A DNA stretch of 41,223 bases from Candidatus Peribacteria bacterium RIFCSPLOWO2_12_FULL_55_15 (GTDB lineage Bacteria > Patescibacteriota > Gracilibacteria > Peribacterales > Peribacteraceae), in assembly GCA_001789045.1 (NCBI GenBank), contig MFYG01000004.1, positions 1 through 41,223 of the forward strand. The letters run 5' to 3'. Of the stretch, positions 15,478 through 23,418 are shown piece after piece (the stretch's first letter is position 1; each line of letters starts with the position of its first letter). The position numbers and the translations under genes are program-made. The notes under the pieces were generated by a model. That model was not told the origin of the DNA. It made no database searches and saw only the letters and a program-made list of their open reading frames with translations.

Positions 15478-16437
15478 CATCCCCTCCCCCTCGGGGAGAG
15501 GGTTAGGAAGAGGGGGAGGTTTAGGCTCCTTTGGGTAAAGTTCGGGGTCGATGGTACGAGTAAAGCACGTTCGTCCTTCGGAATGTTCCCAGTTTTGGGA
15601 ATAGGGATCGTGCGGATAGGGAGCAATTGGGCGAGTGCGGGACATTTCCTGCGTGCGACTTGGAACAGCAAAGACTGCACATAGTTCAAATGCAAGTTTT
15701 CCCGTCGTGTGGTACTCGTACGATGCTCCCGTTTCTGGATCCGATGGCGGCAGGAAACCGGAAATCGTATCGCGCAGCGCATCGAGATTCTCGGACAATG
15801 CCCCTTTCATTTGCCAGTGGCGGAGAATTTCTCCCTGAATCATTTGAAGATCGTTCACGCGTCGCTCATCGAAGCGGACACTGCGCTGACGCCACGGAGA
15901 GCCTGCAATGAAGAATCCTGCAATGATGCAGGCGCCAACAATCGCTCCCGACGTCCATGCTACGAAACCGGCCTGGCGGAGATGACCACGTTTCCACTCC
16001 CGAATATCCCAGAGATAGTATCCAAATACTGCGCCTGCCATGCCAAGAACACTGATGGCTTTGAGGATGAACCGCACCGAGAGCTCGCCGCTCAGAAAAT
16101 GGTAGAGAACCGTCACGAGATCGCCGATGATGGCAAGCGCTGCGAGGAAAAGCGTGAGCGAGAGAAGCCACTTTCGTACACTGAGTTCCGCCTTCCCGGA
16201 ATCGCGCGCAACATCACGATTGAGGAGCAGCGCGATGAAGAGATAGACAGGAAACAGAATGATGAGCGCTGCCGTCGAACGTCGGATGATATCCAGTGCT
16301 CCCTGCCCATACTCGAGAGAGTCTGGGAAGAGGACATTGATGTACTGGAAGAGGAGCGCCGTGAAGCTCCCCACACTCACGTAAAGGGTGATCATGAGGA
16401 GGAGATAGAGGAAAACGTCTCGGGGGGAGGATTTCAT
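15475..16437 (-). CDS. DUF5671 membrane protein
   Basis: 320 residues from the ATG at 16437 (a GTG three codons earlier lies in the repeat). It begins SPRDVFLYLLLMITLYVSVGS, followed by FQYINVLFPD: the start of DUF5671, a four-helix membrane domain common in CPR genomes. Five hydrophobic segments are visible (about 10-30, 53-73, 88-110, 121-143, 157-178). The C-terminal 140 residues are extracytoplasmic, with a stretch FDERRVNDLQMIQGEILRHWQMKGALSENLDALRDTI typical of pilin-like or prepilin-adjacent modules. The last residues PPPLPNPLPEGEGM come from a family A repeat that supplies the end of the gene. Function is unknown. Confidence 0.8.
   Translation of the reverse strand: MKSSPRDVFLYLLLMITLYVSVGSFTALLFQYINVLFPDSLEYGQGALDIIRRSTAALIILFPVYLFIALLLNRDVARDSGKAELSVRKWLLSLTLFLAALAIIGDLVTVLYHFLSGELSVRFILKAISVLGMAGAVFGYYLWDIREWKRGHLRQAGFVAWTSGAIVGACIIAGFFIAGSPWRQRSVRFDERRVNDLQMIQGEILRHWQMKGALSENLDALRDTISGFLPPSDPETGASYEYHTTGKLAFELCAVFAVPSRTQEMSRTRPIAPYPHDPYSQNWEHSEGRTCFTRTIDPELYPKEPKPPPLPNPLPEGEGM
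15481..15518. repeat. family A repeat at the prfA/DUF5671 junction
   Basis: CCCCTCCCCCTCGGGGAGAG followed by GGTTAGGAAGAGGGGG; it encodes the tail of the DUF5671 protein and lies 17 bp upstream of prfA. Confidence 0.8.
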
Positions 16438-16438
16438 G

Positions 16439-16472
16439 CCCCTCACCCTACCCTCTCACGGTGGGAGAGGGA
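16439..16472. repeat. family A repeat in the DUF5671/mnmA divergent gap
   Basis: CCTCACCCTACCCTCTCACG then GTGGGAGAGGGA. On the minus strand its conserved block reads TAGGGTGAGGGG, placing TAGGGT (16450-16445) 7 nt before the DUF5671 ATG, where a -10 is expected. Confidence 0.8.
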
Positions 16473-16482
16473 ATATCTCCAT

Positions 16483-16488
16483 TACAAT
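16483..16488 (+). promoter_or_regulatory. -10 element of mnmA
   Basis: TACAAT ends 6 nt before the ATG at 16495; no Shine-Dalgarno sequence. Predicted leaderless. Confidence 0.5.
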
Positions 16489-16494
16489 GCGTCC

Positions 16495-17595
16495 ATGCGG
16501 ATTCTCCTCGCCATGTCCGGCGGGATCGATTCGAGTGTCGTTGCCCATCTCCTCAAAGAACATGGGCATGAGCTCGTCGGCGTGCGCTTCACGCTCTGGA
16601 GTGACCCCCTTGCACCAGCGATGGCCCAAATCCTCCCATCGAAATGTTGCAATGCGCAGACGGCGGCGCGGGCAAAGTCTGTTGCGTCCACACTCGGCAT
16701 TCCATACCACATCAGAGATCTGGAAGAGGAATTCAAAAGAGAGGTGGTGGATCCATTTCTCAACGATTATCAAAAAGGGCTGACTCCAAACCCATGTGTC
16801 CGCTGCAATCGAACCATCAAATTTGGAAAGCTCCTCGAGATCGCAGATGAACTCGGGTGCGAGAAAATTGCGACGGGACACTATGCAAGGGTGAAAAGGG
16901 GGCGTGACACCCAATATCACCTCCTCGAAGCAATCGATAAAGCAAAAGATCAGAGCTACTACCTCTACGGACTCACACAGGAACAACTCTCCCGTGTGCT
17001 CTTCCCTCTCGGCACAATGCACAAACATGAGGTATATGCGCTAGCAGAGCACTACTCGATTCCCTTTGAGCGTTCGAGCTATCGTGAAAGTCAGGATCTC
17101 TGTTTTTTCCCAGAGAAGACTCCTTCTGCATTCCTCAAACGGCATCTTCAGGACAAGCTTCAGGAAGGCAGCATTACACGACGCGATGGTACGATCGTTG
17201 GAACGCATAAAGGTTTACCCATGTATACGGTTGGTCAACGGAGAGGTCTGGGTATTGGGGGTCTCAAAATCCCTCTTGAGATTGTACAAAAAAATTGTTC
17301 AAACAATACGCTCGTCGTCGCCGAGCAGGGAACAGAAAAGATTTCTGCCATACATATCACGGATATTCGTTGGGTCTCATGGCAACCACCACAAGACCGT
17401 GCCATCTCTTTCACCTGTCGTACCCGCTCTCTTTCTCCAAAAAGATCAGGAGAATTCCACTATCAAGGAATGGAAGGAATATTCCAGTTCTCTGCCCCAC
17501 AACCTCCTCATGCTCCAGGCCAGCACATCGTGCTCTATCAAGGGGAAGAGATTGTCGGAGGAGGGGTAATAGACAACACGAGCCAGGCAACATGA
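16495..17595 (+). CDS. mnmA: tRNA-specific 2-thiouridylase MnmA
   Basis: 366 residues, normal length. It adds sulfur at C2 of wobble uridine 34 in tRNA-Lys, -Glu and -Gln, using ATP and a persulfide donor. The PP-loop AMSGGIDSS (6-14) binds ATP. NPCVRCN near 100 holds the first catalytic Cys and SQDLCFF near 200 the second. GHYARVK and KDQSYYLYGLTQEQL are also conserved. Open frame continues far upstream of 16495 but only as an antisense shadow of the DUF5671 gene. The -10 six bases before the ATG supports this start. Confidence 0.95.
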   Translation: MRILLAMSGGIDSSVVAHLLKEHGHELVGVRFTLWSDPLAPAMAQILPSKCCNAQTAARAKSVASTLGIPYHIRDLEEEFKREVVDPFLNDYQKGLTPNPCVRCNRTIKFGKLLEIADELGCEKIATGHYARVKRGRDTQYHLLEAIDKAKDQSYYLYGLTQEQLSRVLFPLGTMHKHEVYALAEHYSIPFERSSYRESQDLCFFPEKTPSAFLKRHLQDKLQEGSITRRDGTIVGTHKGLPMYTVGQRRGLGIGGLKIPLEIVQKNCSNNTLVVAEQGTEKISAIHITDIRWVSWQPPQDRAISFTCRTRSLSPKRSGEFHYQGMEGIFQFSAPQPPHAPGQHIVLYQGEEIVGGGVIDNTSQAT

Positions 17596-17627
17596 GCGCA
17601 GCGATGGTTCCCACATGTGTGCTTTTA

Positions 17628-17636
17628 TGGTAAAAT
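17628..17636 (+). promoter_or_regulatory. extended -10 of the sortase gene
   Basis: TGGTAAAAT, with TAAAAT at 17631-17636, 12 nt before the ATG; the leader would be about 5 nt. Confidence 0.55.
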
Positions 17637-17648
17637 AGCTAGATAGCT

Positions 17649-18737
17649 ATGTCTCACCAGAACCCCCGCATACGGTACGACTCCGTCGGCAATGTCATCC
17701 TCTTGAGCGGAGAAGAACACCACACGAATCAGGCAGTCCCCTCAGTGTCTGCCATCTCTCTGCCGTGGACGGCGCTTCTCGCTTTTTTTGGATCGATCTT
17801 TTCCGAAAGCGCGCTGCAGTATCGCTGGACATTATATGACATCCGTGGAATAACACAGAGAATGTATTCTTTCGCTGTTAAAGGAACGTCTATTCTCCTT
17901 GCTTTCCTCTGCCAACCAGTATGGGTACCGGGACGAAAGGGTATTCCCCAACACTATAGTCGCGGAAAGCTCTTCCTTGCCGATTCTCTTCGTTTCGGAA
18001 TGACGTTTGCAAGTATTTTTGCCATCCTCTTCCTAACACTCAACTATCAGAGCTTTGGGAAAATTGCCGTAGCGATGGCAGATCCCCTCGCTCTTCTCGG
18101 TGATCGCCTGCCTGTTCTACAGGCGGCAGAGACTCTCTCCCAAAAGACCACCCGGAATGTGGACACCGATCTCGCGCAGTTTCTCCCCCCCATTGGCCCG
18201 CCGGAAAACCGCCTCCTCATCCCGTCCCTTGGGCTCAATGTCCCCATTGTCATCCCCCAGAATGATGCGCTGCTCGCAGAAGACTGGACACGTCTTGAAA
18301 AGGATATTCAGACTTCCCTGGAGAACGGAACAGTTCATTATCCAGGAACAGCGCGTCCCGGGCAAGCAGGAAATTTTTTTGTCACCGGACATAGTTCGTA
18401 CTATCCCTGGTCACAAGGAAAGTACAAATCTGTCTTTGCGCGCCTTCCCACTCTGAAAATCGGCGAGGAGTTCTGGATCTACTACGGCGGAGATCGTCAC
18501 CGCTATGTCATTCAGGAGAAGAGGGAAGTAAAGCCGACAGACGTTGGTATCCTCGACCAACCTCTCGATCGACGCATCGCCACACTCATGACTTGCGTCC
18601 CTGTCGGGACGACACTCCGCCGCCTCGTCCTCACGGCGCAGGAACTCGATCCTCTGACCGGCATACCAATGACGGTCGGTCAGCATGCCGCTCCAGCGAA
18701 TGCCCCGAAGACACCATCGGGGATGTTACCTATTTAA
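17649..18737 (+). CDS. sortase (class D/E-like)
   Basis: 362 residues. Sortases are membrane transpeptidases that cut a C-terminal sorting motif and attach surface proteins to the cell wall or polymerise pilins. A long N-terminal part contains a hydrophobic segment (about 32-48) and a second (FGMTFASIFAILFLTLNY, about 117-134), after which the catalytic domain is extracytoplasmic. The catalytic His is H248 in FVTGHSSYYPW, the Cys is C316 in TLMTCVPVGTT and the Arg follows in LRRLVL. The class cannot be fixed by eye. No LPXTG-type substrate is seen in the window; candidates are the surface proteins at 20-21.9 and 28.5-32 kb, though most have transmembrane anchors instead. Confidence 0.9.
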   Translation: MSHQNPRIRYDSVGNVILLSGEEHHTNQAVPSVSAISLPWTALLAFFGSIFSESALQYRWTLYDIRGITQRMYSFAVKGTSILLAFLCQPVWVPGRKGIPQHYSRGKLFLADSLRFGMTFASIFAILFLTLNYQSFGKIAVAMADPLALLGDRLPVLQAAETLSQKTTRNVDTDLAQFLPPIGPPENRLLIPSLGLNVPIVIPQNDALLAEDWTRLEKDIQTSLENGTVHYPGTARPGQAGNFFVTGHSSYYPWSQGKYKSVFARLPTLKIGEEFWIYYGGDRHRYVIQEKREVKPTDVGILDQPLDRRIATLMTCVPVGTTLRRLVLTAQELDPLTGIPMTVGQHAAPANAPKTPSGMLPI

Positions 18738-18740
18738 ATT

Positions 18741-18838
18741 CCTGAGCCATTCTGCTCGAGCGCAGACCGACACGGTTCGGATTTGTCGGGCAAGCAAGAG
18801 CTGGATGGCTCAGGAATTTGTGGTAAGACTGCGCGGTA
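18741..18838 (+). repeat. family B dispersed repeat, copy 1
   Basis: CCTGAGCCATTCTGCTCGAG, then GGTTCGGATTTGTCGGGC, then AGAGCTGGATGGCTC and finally GGTAAGACTGC. It shares order and spacing with 33613-33741, suggesting one roughly 100-bp element. It sits just before tRNA-Leu. Confidence 0.75.
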
Positions 18839-18866
18839 GCACCAGGTATACTTTATGTGCTCCTTG

Positions 18867-18955
18867 GCCGCTGTGGTGGAATGGTAGACACGGGGGACTT
18901 AAAATCCCCTGCCCTGTAACCGGGCGTGTAGGTTCAAATCCTGCCAGCGGCACCA
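18867..18955 (+). tRNA. tRNA-Leu (anticodon UAA)
   Basis: 89 nt with encoded CCA. The acceptor stem GCCGCTG/CAGCGGC pairs fully, the anticodon stem GGGGA/TCCCC frames CTTAAAA, giving anticodon TAA. A long class II variable arm and GGTTCAAATCC in the T-arm are present. TATACT at 18847-18852 is a plausible -10. Confidence 0.95.
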
Positions 18956-18966
18956 AACGAATTTCA

Positions 18967-18975
18967 TGCTATAAT
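18967..18975 (+). promoter_or_regulatory. extended -10 of the EamA transporter gene
   Basis: TGCTATAAT, with the consensus hexamer at 18970-18975; start near 18982 and a leader of about 14 nt before the ATG. Confidence 0.6.
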
Positions 18976-18995
18976 AGCAAGAAACACCAAACTCT

Positions 18996-19922
18996 ATGCT
19001 CTCTCACATTGCCCGACCTTTGCAAGGATATTTCTTCCTCTCTCTCACGATCCTTGGCGGCTCAACATTCTCCGTCTTCGCTCGGCAACTCTCCGCCATC
19101 TTCTCTCCACTTTCCATGCTCTTTGTCGGAGAGATTTCCATCGTCATCTTTGTCCTCCTCTCCTATGGATTCCTCCCAATGCTTTGGCAGTTTCTTTCCC
19201 TCAAGAGGCGCTCGACCCTCTCCCTCCTTCTCTTTAGCACTCTTGTCATCGCAGGCCTCGGACTCTTGTATATGGGACTCAGGACCACGGAAGCGGTGAA
19301 TGCCGAGCTCATCGGAAAAACAGAAACATTCTTCACTATTCTCTTCGCCGTCACTCTCCTCAACGAGCGCTTCCGGGGGAGATACCTCGCATCGGCTATC
19401 CTCATGCTCAGTGGGGTCACTGTCGTCCTTCTCCGGGACATCAATGGCGGTTTCCACTTGAACCCTGGCGATGCATTCATCGTACTCGGCGGCCTCTGCT
19501 TCAGTATTGCGAGCATCATCTTCAAAAAACGCCTCCTTAATATCCCACCGGAGTTCATCCTCTTCTTTCGCTCGTCTGCCGCTATCCTCCTCTTCTTCAT
19601 TGTCTCTCCATTCCTCCAGCATTCCTTCATTACGGAGCTCCGGCACATGCCCATCTCGCTTCTTCCTGTTCTCATCAGCTTCGCTTTCCTTTCGCGTTTC
19701 TTAAGTGTCCTTGGCTTCTACCAAGCGGTGGAGAGGCTGCCGCTCACGATCATCTACCTCACACTCCCTCTGAGTACCATTTTGGCACTTCTCTTCGCTC
19801 ATGCGTATCTCAGTGAACCCCTACATATCGCCCACGGCATCGGAGCAGTTCTCATCATTGGCAGCGTGCTCCTCCTCAACTCCCATCCTCGCATGAGACA
19901 ACACCAGCGGCAGCATGTTTAG
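18996..19922 (+). CDS. EamA/DMT-superfamily permease
   Basis: 308 residues with ten hydrophobic segments arranged as two five-helix EamA halves. Typical features are GLGLLYMGLRTTEAVNAELI at the end of helix 3 and the conserved E in the helix 4-5 region FAVTLLNERF, repeated in the second half as LFAHAYLSEPL. The family exports or imports metabolites such as amino acids or nucleotide sugars; substrate specificity cannot be read from sequence. The gene runs toward the large secreted-protein gene, with a family C inverted repeat and a GC-rich palindrome between them. Confidence 0.88.
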   Translation: MLSHIARPLQGYFFLSLTILGGSTFSVFARQLSAIFSPLSMLFVGEISIVIFVLLSYGFLPMLWQFLSLKRRSTLSLLLFSTLVIAGLGLLYMGLRTTEAVNAELIGKTETFFTILFAVTLLNERFRGRYLASAILMLSGVTVVLLRDINGGFHLNPGDAFIVLGGLCFSIASIIFKKRLLNIPPEFILFFRSSAAILLFFIVSPFLQHSFITELRHMPISLLPVLISFAFLSRFLSVLGFYQAVERLPLTIIYLTLPLSTILALLFAHAYLSEPLHIAHGIGAVLIIGSVLLLNSHPRMRQHQRQHV

Positions 19923-19945
19923 GGAATCTCTGAACAATGCTGATG

Positions 19946-20019
19946 TGTCATGGTGAGCGTAGACGAACCATCACATCGGCAAGTCATTGTGTCGCCCTTC
20001 GACTACGCTCAGGGTGACA
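19946..20019. repeat. family C repeats as an inverted pair
   Basis: Arm 19946-19967 (TGTCATGGTGAGCGTAGACGAA, 19 of 22 bases complementary) faces arm 19998-20019, whose core is CCCTTCGACTACGCTCAGGG. This is a BIME-like inverted pair, able to form a large hairpin after the EamA gene. Confidence 0.75.
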
Positions 20020-20023
20020 CAAG

Positions 20024-20051
20024 AAAAGGGGCCCCGCGCGGGGCCCCTTTT
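20024..20051. terminator. bidirectional terminator, perfect 28-nt palindrome
   Basis: AAAA-GGGGCCCCGC|GCGGGGCCCC-TTTT: a perfect GC-rich stem flanked by A4 and T4, so it can terminate both the EamA gene (plus) and the large secreted-protein gene (minus). Confidence 0.85.
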
Positions 20052-20062
20052 ACCTTCCGGGA

Positions 20063-21850
20063 TTACTTCCTCTTTTTGGCTGCCTTCTTCCGCGCGTCCG
20101 CACGGGCTTTGGCCTTCGCCTTGGCTTCCGCCTTCAGTTGCGCCTTGGTCTTCAGCACCTTCTTCACCCTCTTCTTTTTCTTCGCTCGTTCCAGGCGCTG
20201 CTCTTTCACCGTTTTCTTCTTAACGGTTTCTTTCATGACTCTCCGCACCGGTGGCGGTGTTTTCTTTGGCCCCTGCACGGGAGAAGATGGAGACGAGCGA
20301 CGACCACCTCCCCCCCCACTTCCACTGCCTCCACCACTGGCCGTGGATGACCCTCCCGCAACCTGGTACGTTGCGCCCTGGGAATTCTTCAGACCGTCCT
20401 GCGCATCAGTGTAGACCGCAGCGATGTTCGCGTCCTTCGTGTAGTCGAGGTAGCCGTTCTCGCTCGATGCTGCCTGGTTCTTCGTCGTTACACTGCCACG
20501 GAAAATCCCCGACTCCTTCGCGGTTTCCGTGAGAGTCACGGTCTCCGTATCGACGACGGTACCGTCTCTCGCAAGCGTCACGGCGATGGTCAGGGTGTCC
20601 GCGACCGTCCCGTCAATGTTCTCATCGAGATCATTCATGGTGAAGTAGACAGAATCTCCCTCACGGAAGAGGTCAATACGGCTGTAACTGCTGTTGCCGA
20701 CGACAAAATTGGATCCTGTGTGGTAGATCTTCCCCGTCTGCTCATAGATCTTTCCGTAGTTCACGATTGAAGAGCCGGTGGCGTAGAGAGTGTTTGCGCC
20801 AAAGGCAAGGGTGGACCCGGTGTTGACGGTCAGAGTGCCAAGGACCGTGACATTGTCGGCGAGGATGCCGCTACTGGTCTTCGTGACCGTGAAGTCGGTG
20901 ACTTTTGTGTTGTTCGCAGCAATATGTTGCTTCCGGTTGCTTCCGTTGAGGACGAGCGTTCCACCGGAGAGGGCGAAGTAGCCCGATGTCCCCCTTTCGA
21001 TACTCCCCGAGATCGTCAGGGTTTGAGCACCCGCAGAGAAGCCCGCCTGTGCATGGCTCGCAATGACCATGGACCCGCTGAGCGAGAGATTGACGCCATA
21101 CTTCGTCAGGTCGAGGTTTCCCCGATCGACGGTGATGCTTCGGAGGAACAGTGTCGCTCCCGAGAAGGAGAGATCATCCACCGTCGTACCGGCCGTATTA
21201 TTGAGCGAGACGCCGGAGAGCGTCGCCTTCGCGTACTTGTACGTCGCGGAGACCGTTCTGTTATCGGTAATGCGCAGCGTCTGGTCCGCATGATTATTGT
21301 TAAACAGGATCGTTCCCGAATAACTCAGTGCCCCTCCCTGATGGAGGAGACTGCCGGAGAGGCGCATCCTGTTATCCTTCCGGGAGTTACTGAGGATTCC
21401 CCCCGACATCGTAATGCTCCCCGAGGAGGAGAAGACCGTGCCGGTGCCAATCTGAAGACGTCCGCTCCCCATGCGCAATCCACCGCTCTTACTGCCGATG
21501 AGGATGCTCGACGTTCCGGTGAGGATTTTCCCGGTGAAGCTCGGGGCAATGATGAACGACGCAACGTTCACGGGGGTCCTTATCAAGACAGTGCCGCCAG
21601 TCTGTGTCGTCCAATTATTCTTTGTGAAGATAACGATATCAGCGCCTGTACCCGATGGCACGGGACCATTGGCATCCGTGGTATTTTCATCCACCGCCCA
21701 GTTACAGGCGTTGTTCCAGTCGTTACTGCACTTTCCACGCCAGTACAGGTTCCTCGCCAGTTCCGCGAACGCGAGATCCGGAGCGAGCATCGCGAGGATC
21801 GTCACGGCGCTCAGGAGAAACTTGGCATCAATACAAGAACGTGAACGCAT
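20063..21850 (-). CDS. large secreted repeat protein with a Lys/Ala-rich basic tail
   Basis: 595 residues from the ATG at 21850; the signal peptide has core KFLLSAVTILAMLAPDLAFA. The next ~430 residues are rich in Gly, Ser, Thr and Asn with repeated short strands (GSGRLQIGTGTVFSSSGSI, FSGATLFLRSITVDRGNLDL), as in parallel beta-helix or autotransporter-like surface proteins. A second domain near 430-510 contains VTLTETAKESGIFRGSVTT. It is followed by a Gly/Ser linker (GGGSGSGGGGG) and about 65 residues dominated by Lys, Arg and Ala, ending KAKAKARADARKKAAKKRK, which resembles histone H1 tails. There is no LPXTG or C-terminal membrane helix. The tail could bind anionic wall polymers or DNA. CATACT (21870-21865) is a possible -10. 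Confidence 0.8.
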   Translation of the reverse strand: MRSRSCIDAKFLLSAVTILAMLAPDLAFAELARNLYWRGKCSNDWNNACNWAVDENTTDANGPVPSGTGADIVIFTKNNWTTQTGGTVLIRTPVNVASFIIAPSFTGKILTGTSSILIGSKSGGLRMGSGRLQIGTGTVFSSSGSITMSGGILSNSRKDNRMRLSGSLLHQGGALSYSGTILFNNNHADQTLRITDNRTVSATYKYAKATLSGVSLNNTAGTTVDDLSFSGATLFLRSITVDRGNLDLTKYGVNLSLSGSMVIASHAQAGFSAGAQTLTISGSIERGTSGYFALSGGTLVLNGSNRKQHIAANNTKVTDFTVTKTSSGILADNVTVLGTLTVNTGSTLAFGANTLYATGSSIVNYGKIYEQTGKIYHTGSNFVVGNSSYSRIDLFREGDSVYFTMNDLDENIDGTVADTLTIAVTLARDGTVVDTETVTLTETAKESGIFRGSVTTKNQAASSENGYLDYTKDANIAAVYTDAQDGLKNSQGATYQVAGGSSTASGGGSGSGGGGGRRSSPSSPVQGPKKTPPPVRRVMKETVKKKTVKEQRLERAKKKKRVKKVLKTKAQLKAEAKAKAKARADARKKAAKKRK

Positions 21851-21986
21851 ACAGAGAGGGGGAAAGTATGACCTGCGACAGCCGATTGCTGCGCGCATCG
21901 GAAGTGATTCTGCATTTTATCGGCGTTTCCGACAACCACATTGACTTTCCTCCTCCGCAAAATTGTTCTTCGGTGATCATTACTGC

Positions 21987-22015
21987 TTGACACCGCACCG
22001 ACCGACGCGTTCAAT
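21987..22015 (+). promoter_or_regulatory. promoter of the aminotransferase gene
   Basis: TTGACA (21987-21992), a 17-nt spacer and TTCAAT (22010-22015), ending 9 nt before the ATG. The predicted start falls within a few bases of the ATG. Confidence 0.6.
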
Positions 22016-22024
22016 GCGCCGCCT

Positions 22025-23337
<1,313 letters not shown>

Positions 23338-23350
<13 letters not shown>

Positions 23351-23372
23351 ACCCCGACCGCGGGGAGAGGGA
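23338..23372. repeat. family A repeat at the 3' end of the aminotransferase gene
   Basis: CCCCTCACCTTGAACCCCGACC and CGGGGAGAGGGA; it provides the TGA stop at 23348-23350 and lies 47 bp before carB. Confidence 0.75.
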
Positions 23373-23403
23373 ACTCTGCATTGCCTTCCTCCAGAGAGAC
23401 CGC

Positions 23404-23409
23404 TAGTCT
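23404..23409 (+). promoter_or_regulatory. possible -10 of carB
   Basis: TAGTCT, 9 nt before the ATG at 23419; fits the leaderless spacing but is a weak hexamer. Confidence 0.35.
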
Positions 23410-23418
23410 CTGCCGGAC

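Noticed and set aside
15465-15782. N-terminal extension of prfA
   Set aside because: RF1 homology starts at 15464; the extension runs through a repeat and the neighbouring gene in another frame.
15709-16494. Long plus-strand open frame leading into mnmA (would give a 628-residue protein)
   Set aside because: It is antisense to the DUF5671 gene and lacks family homology; MnmA begins at 16495 with a -10 just upstream.
17649-21850. Sortase and the large secreted protein as an enzyme-substrate pair
   Set aside because: No LPXTG-type motif followed by a membrane helix at the C-terminus; it ends in the basic tail instead.
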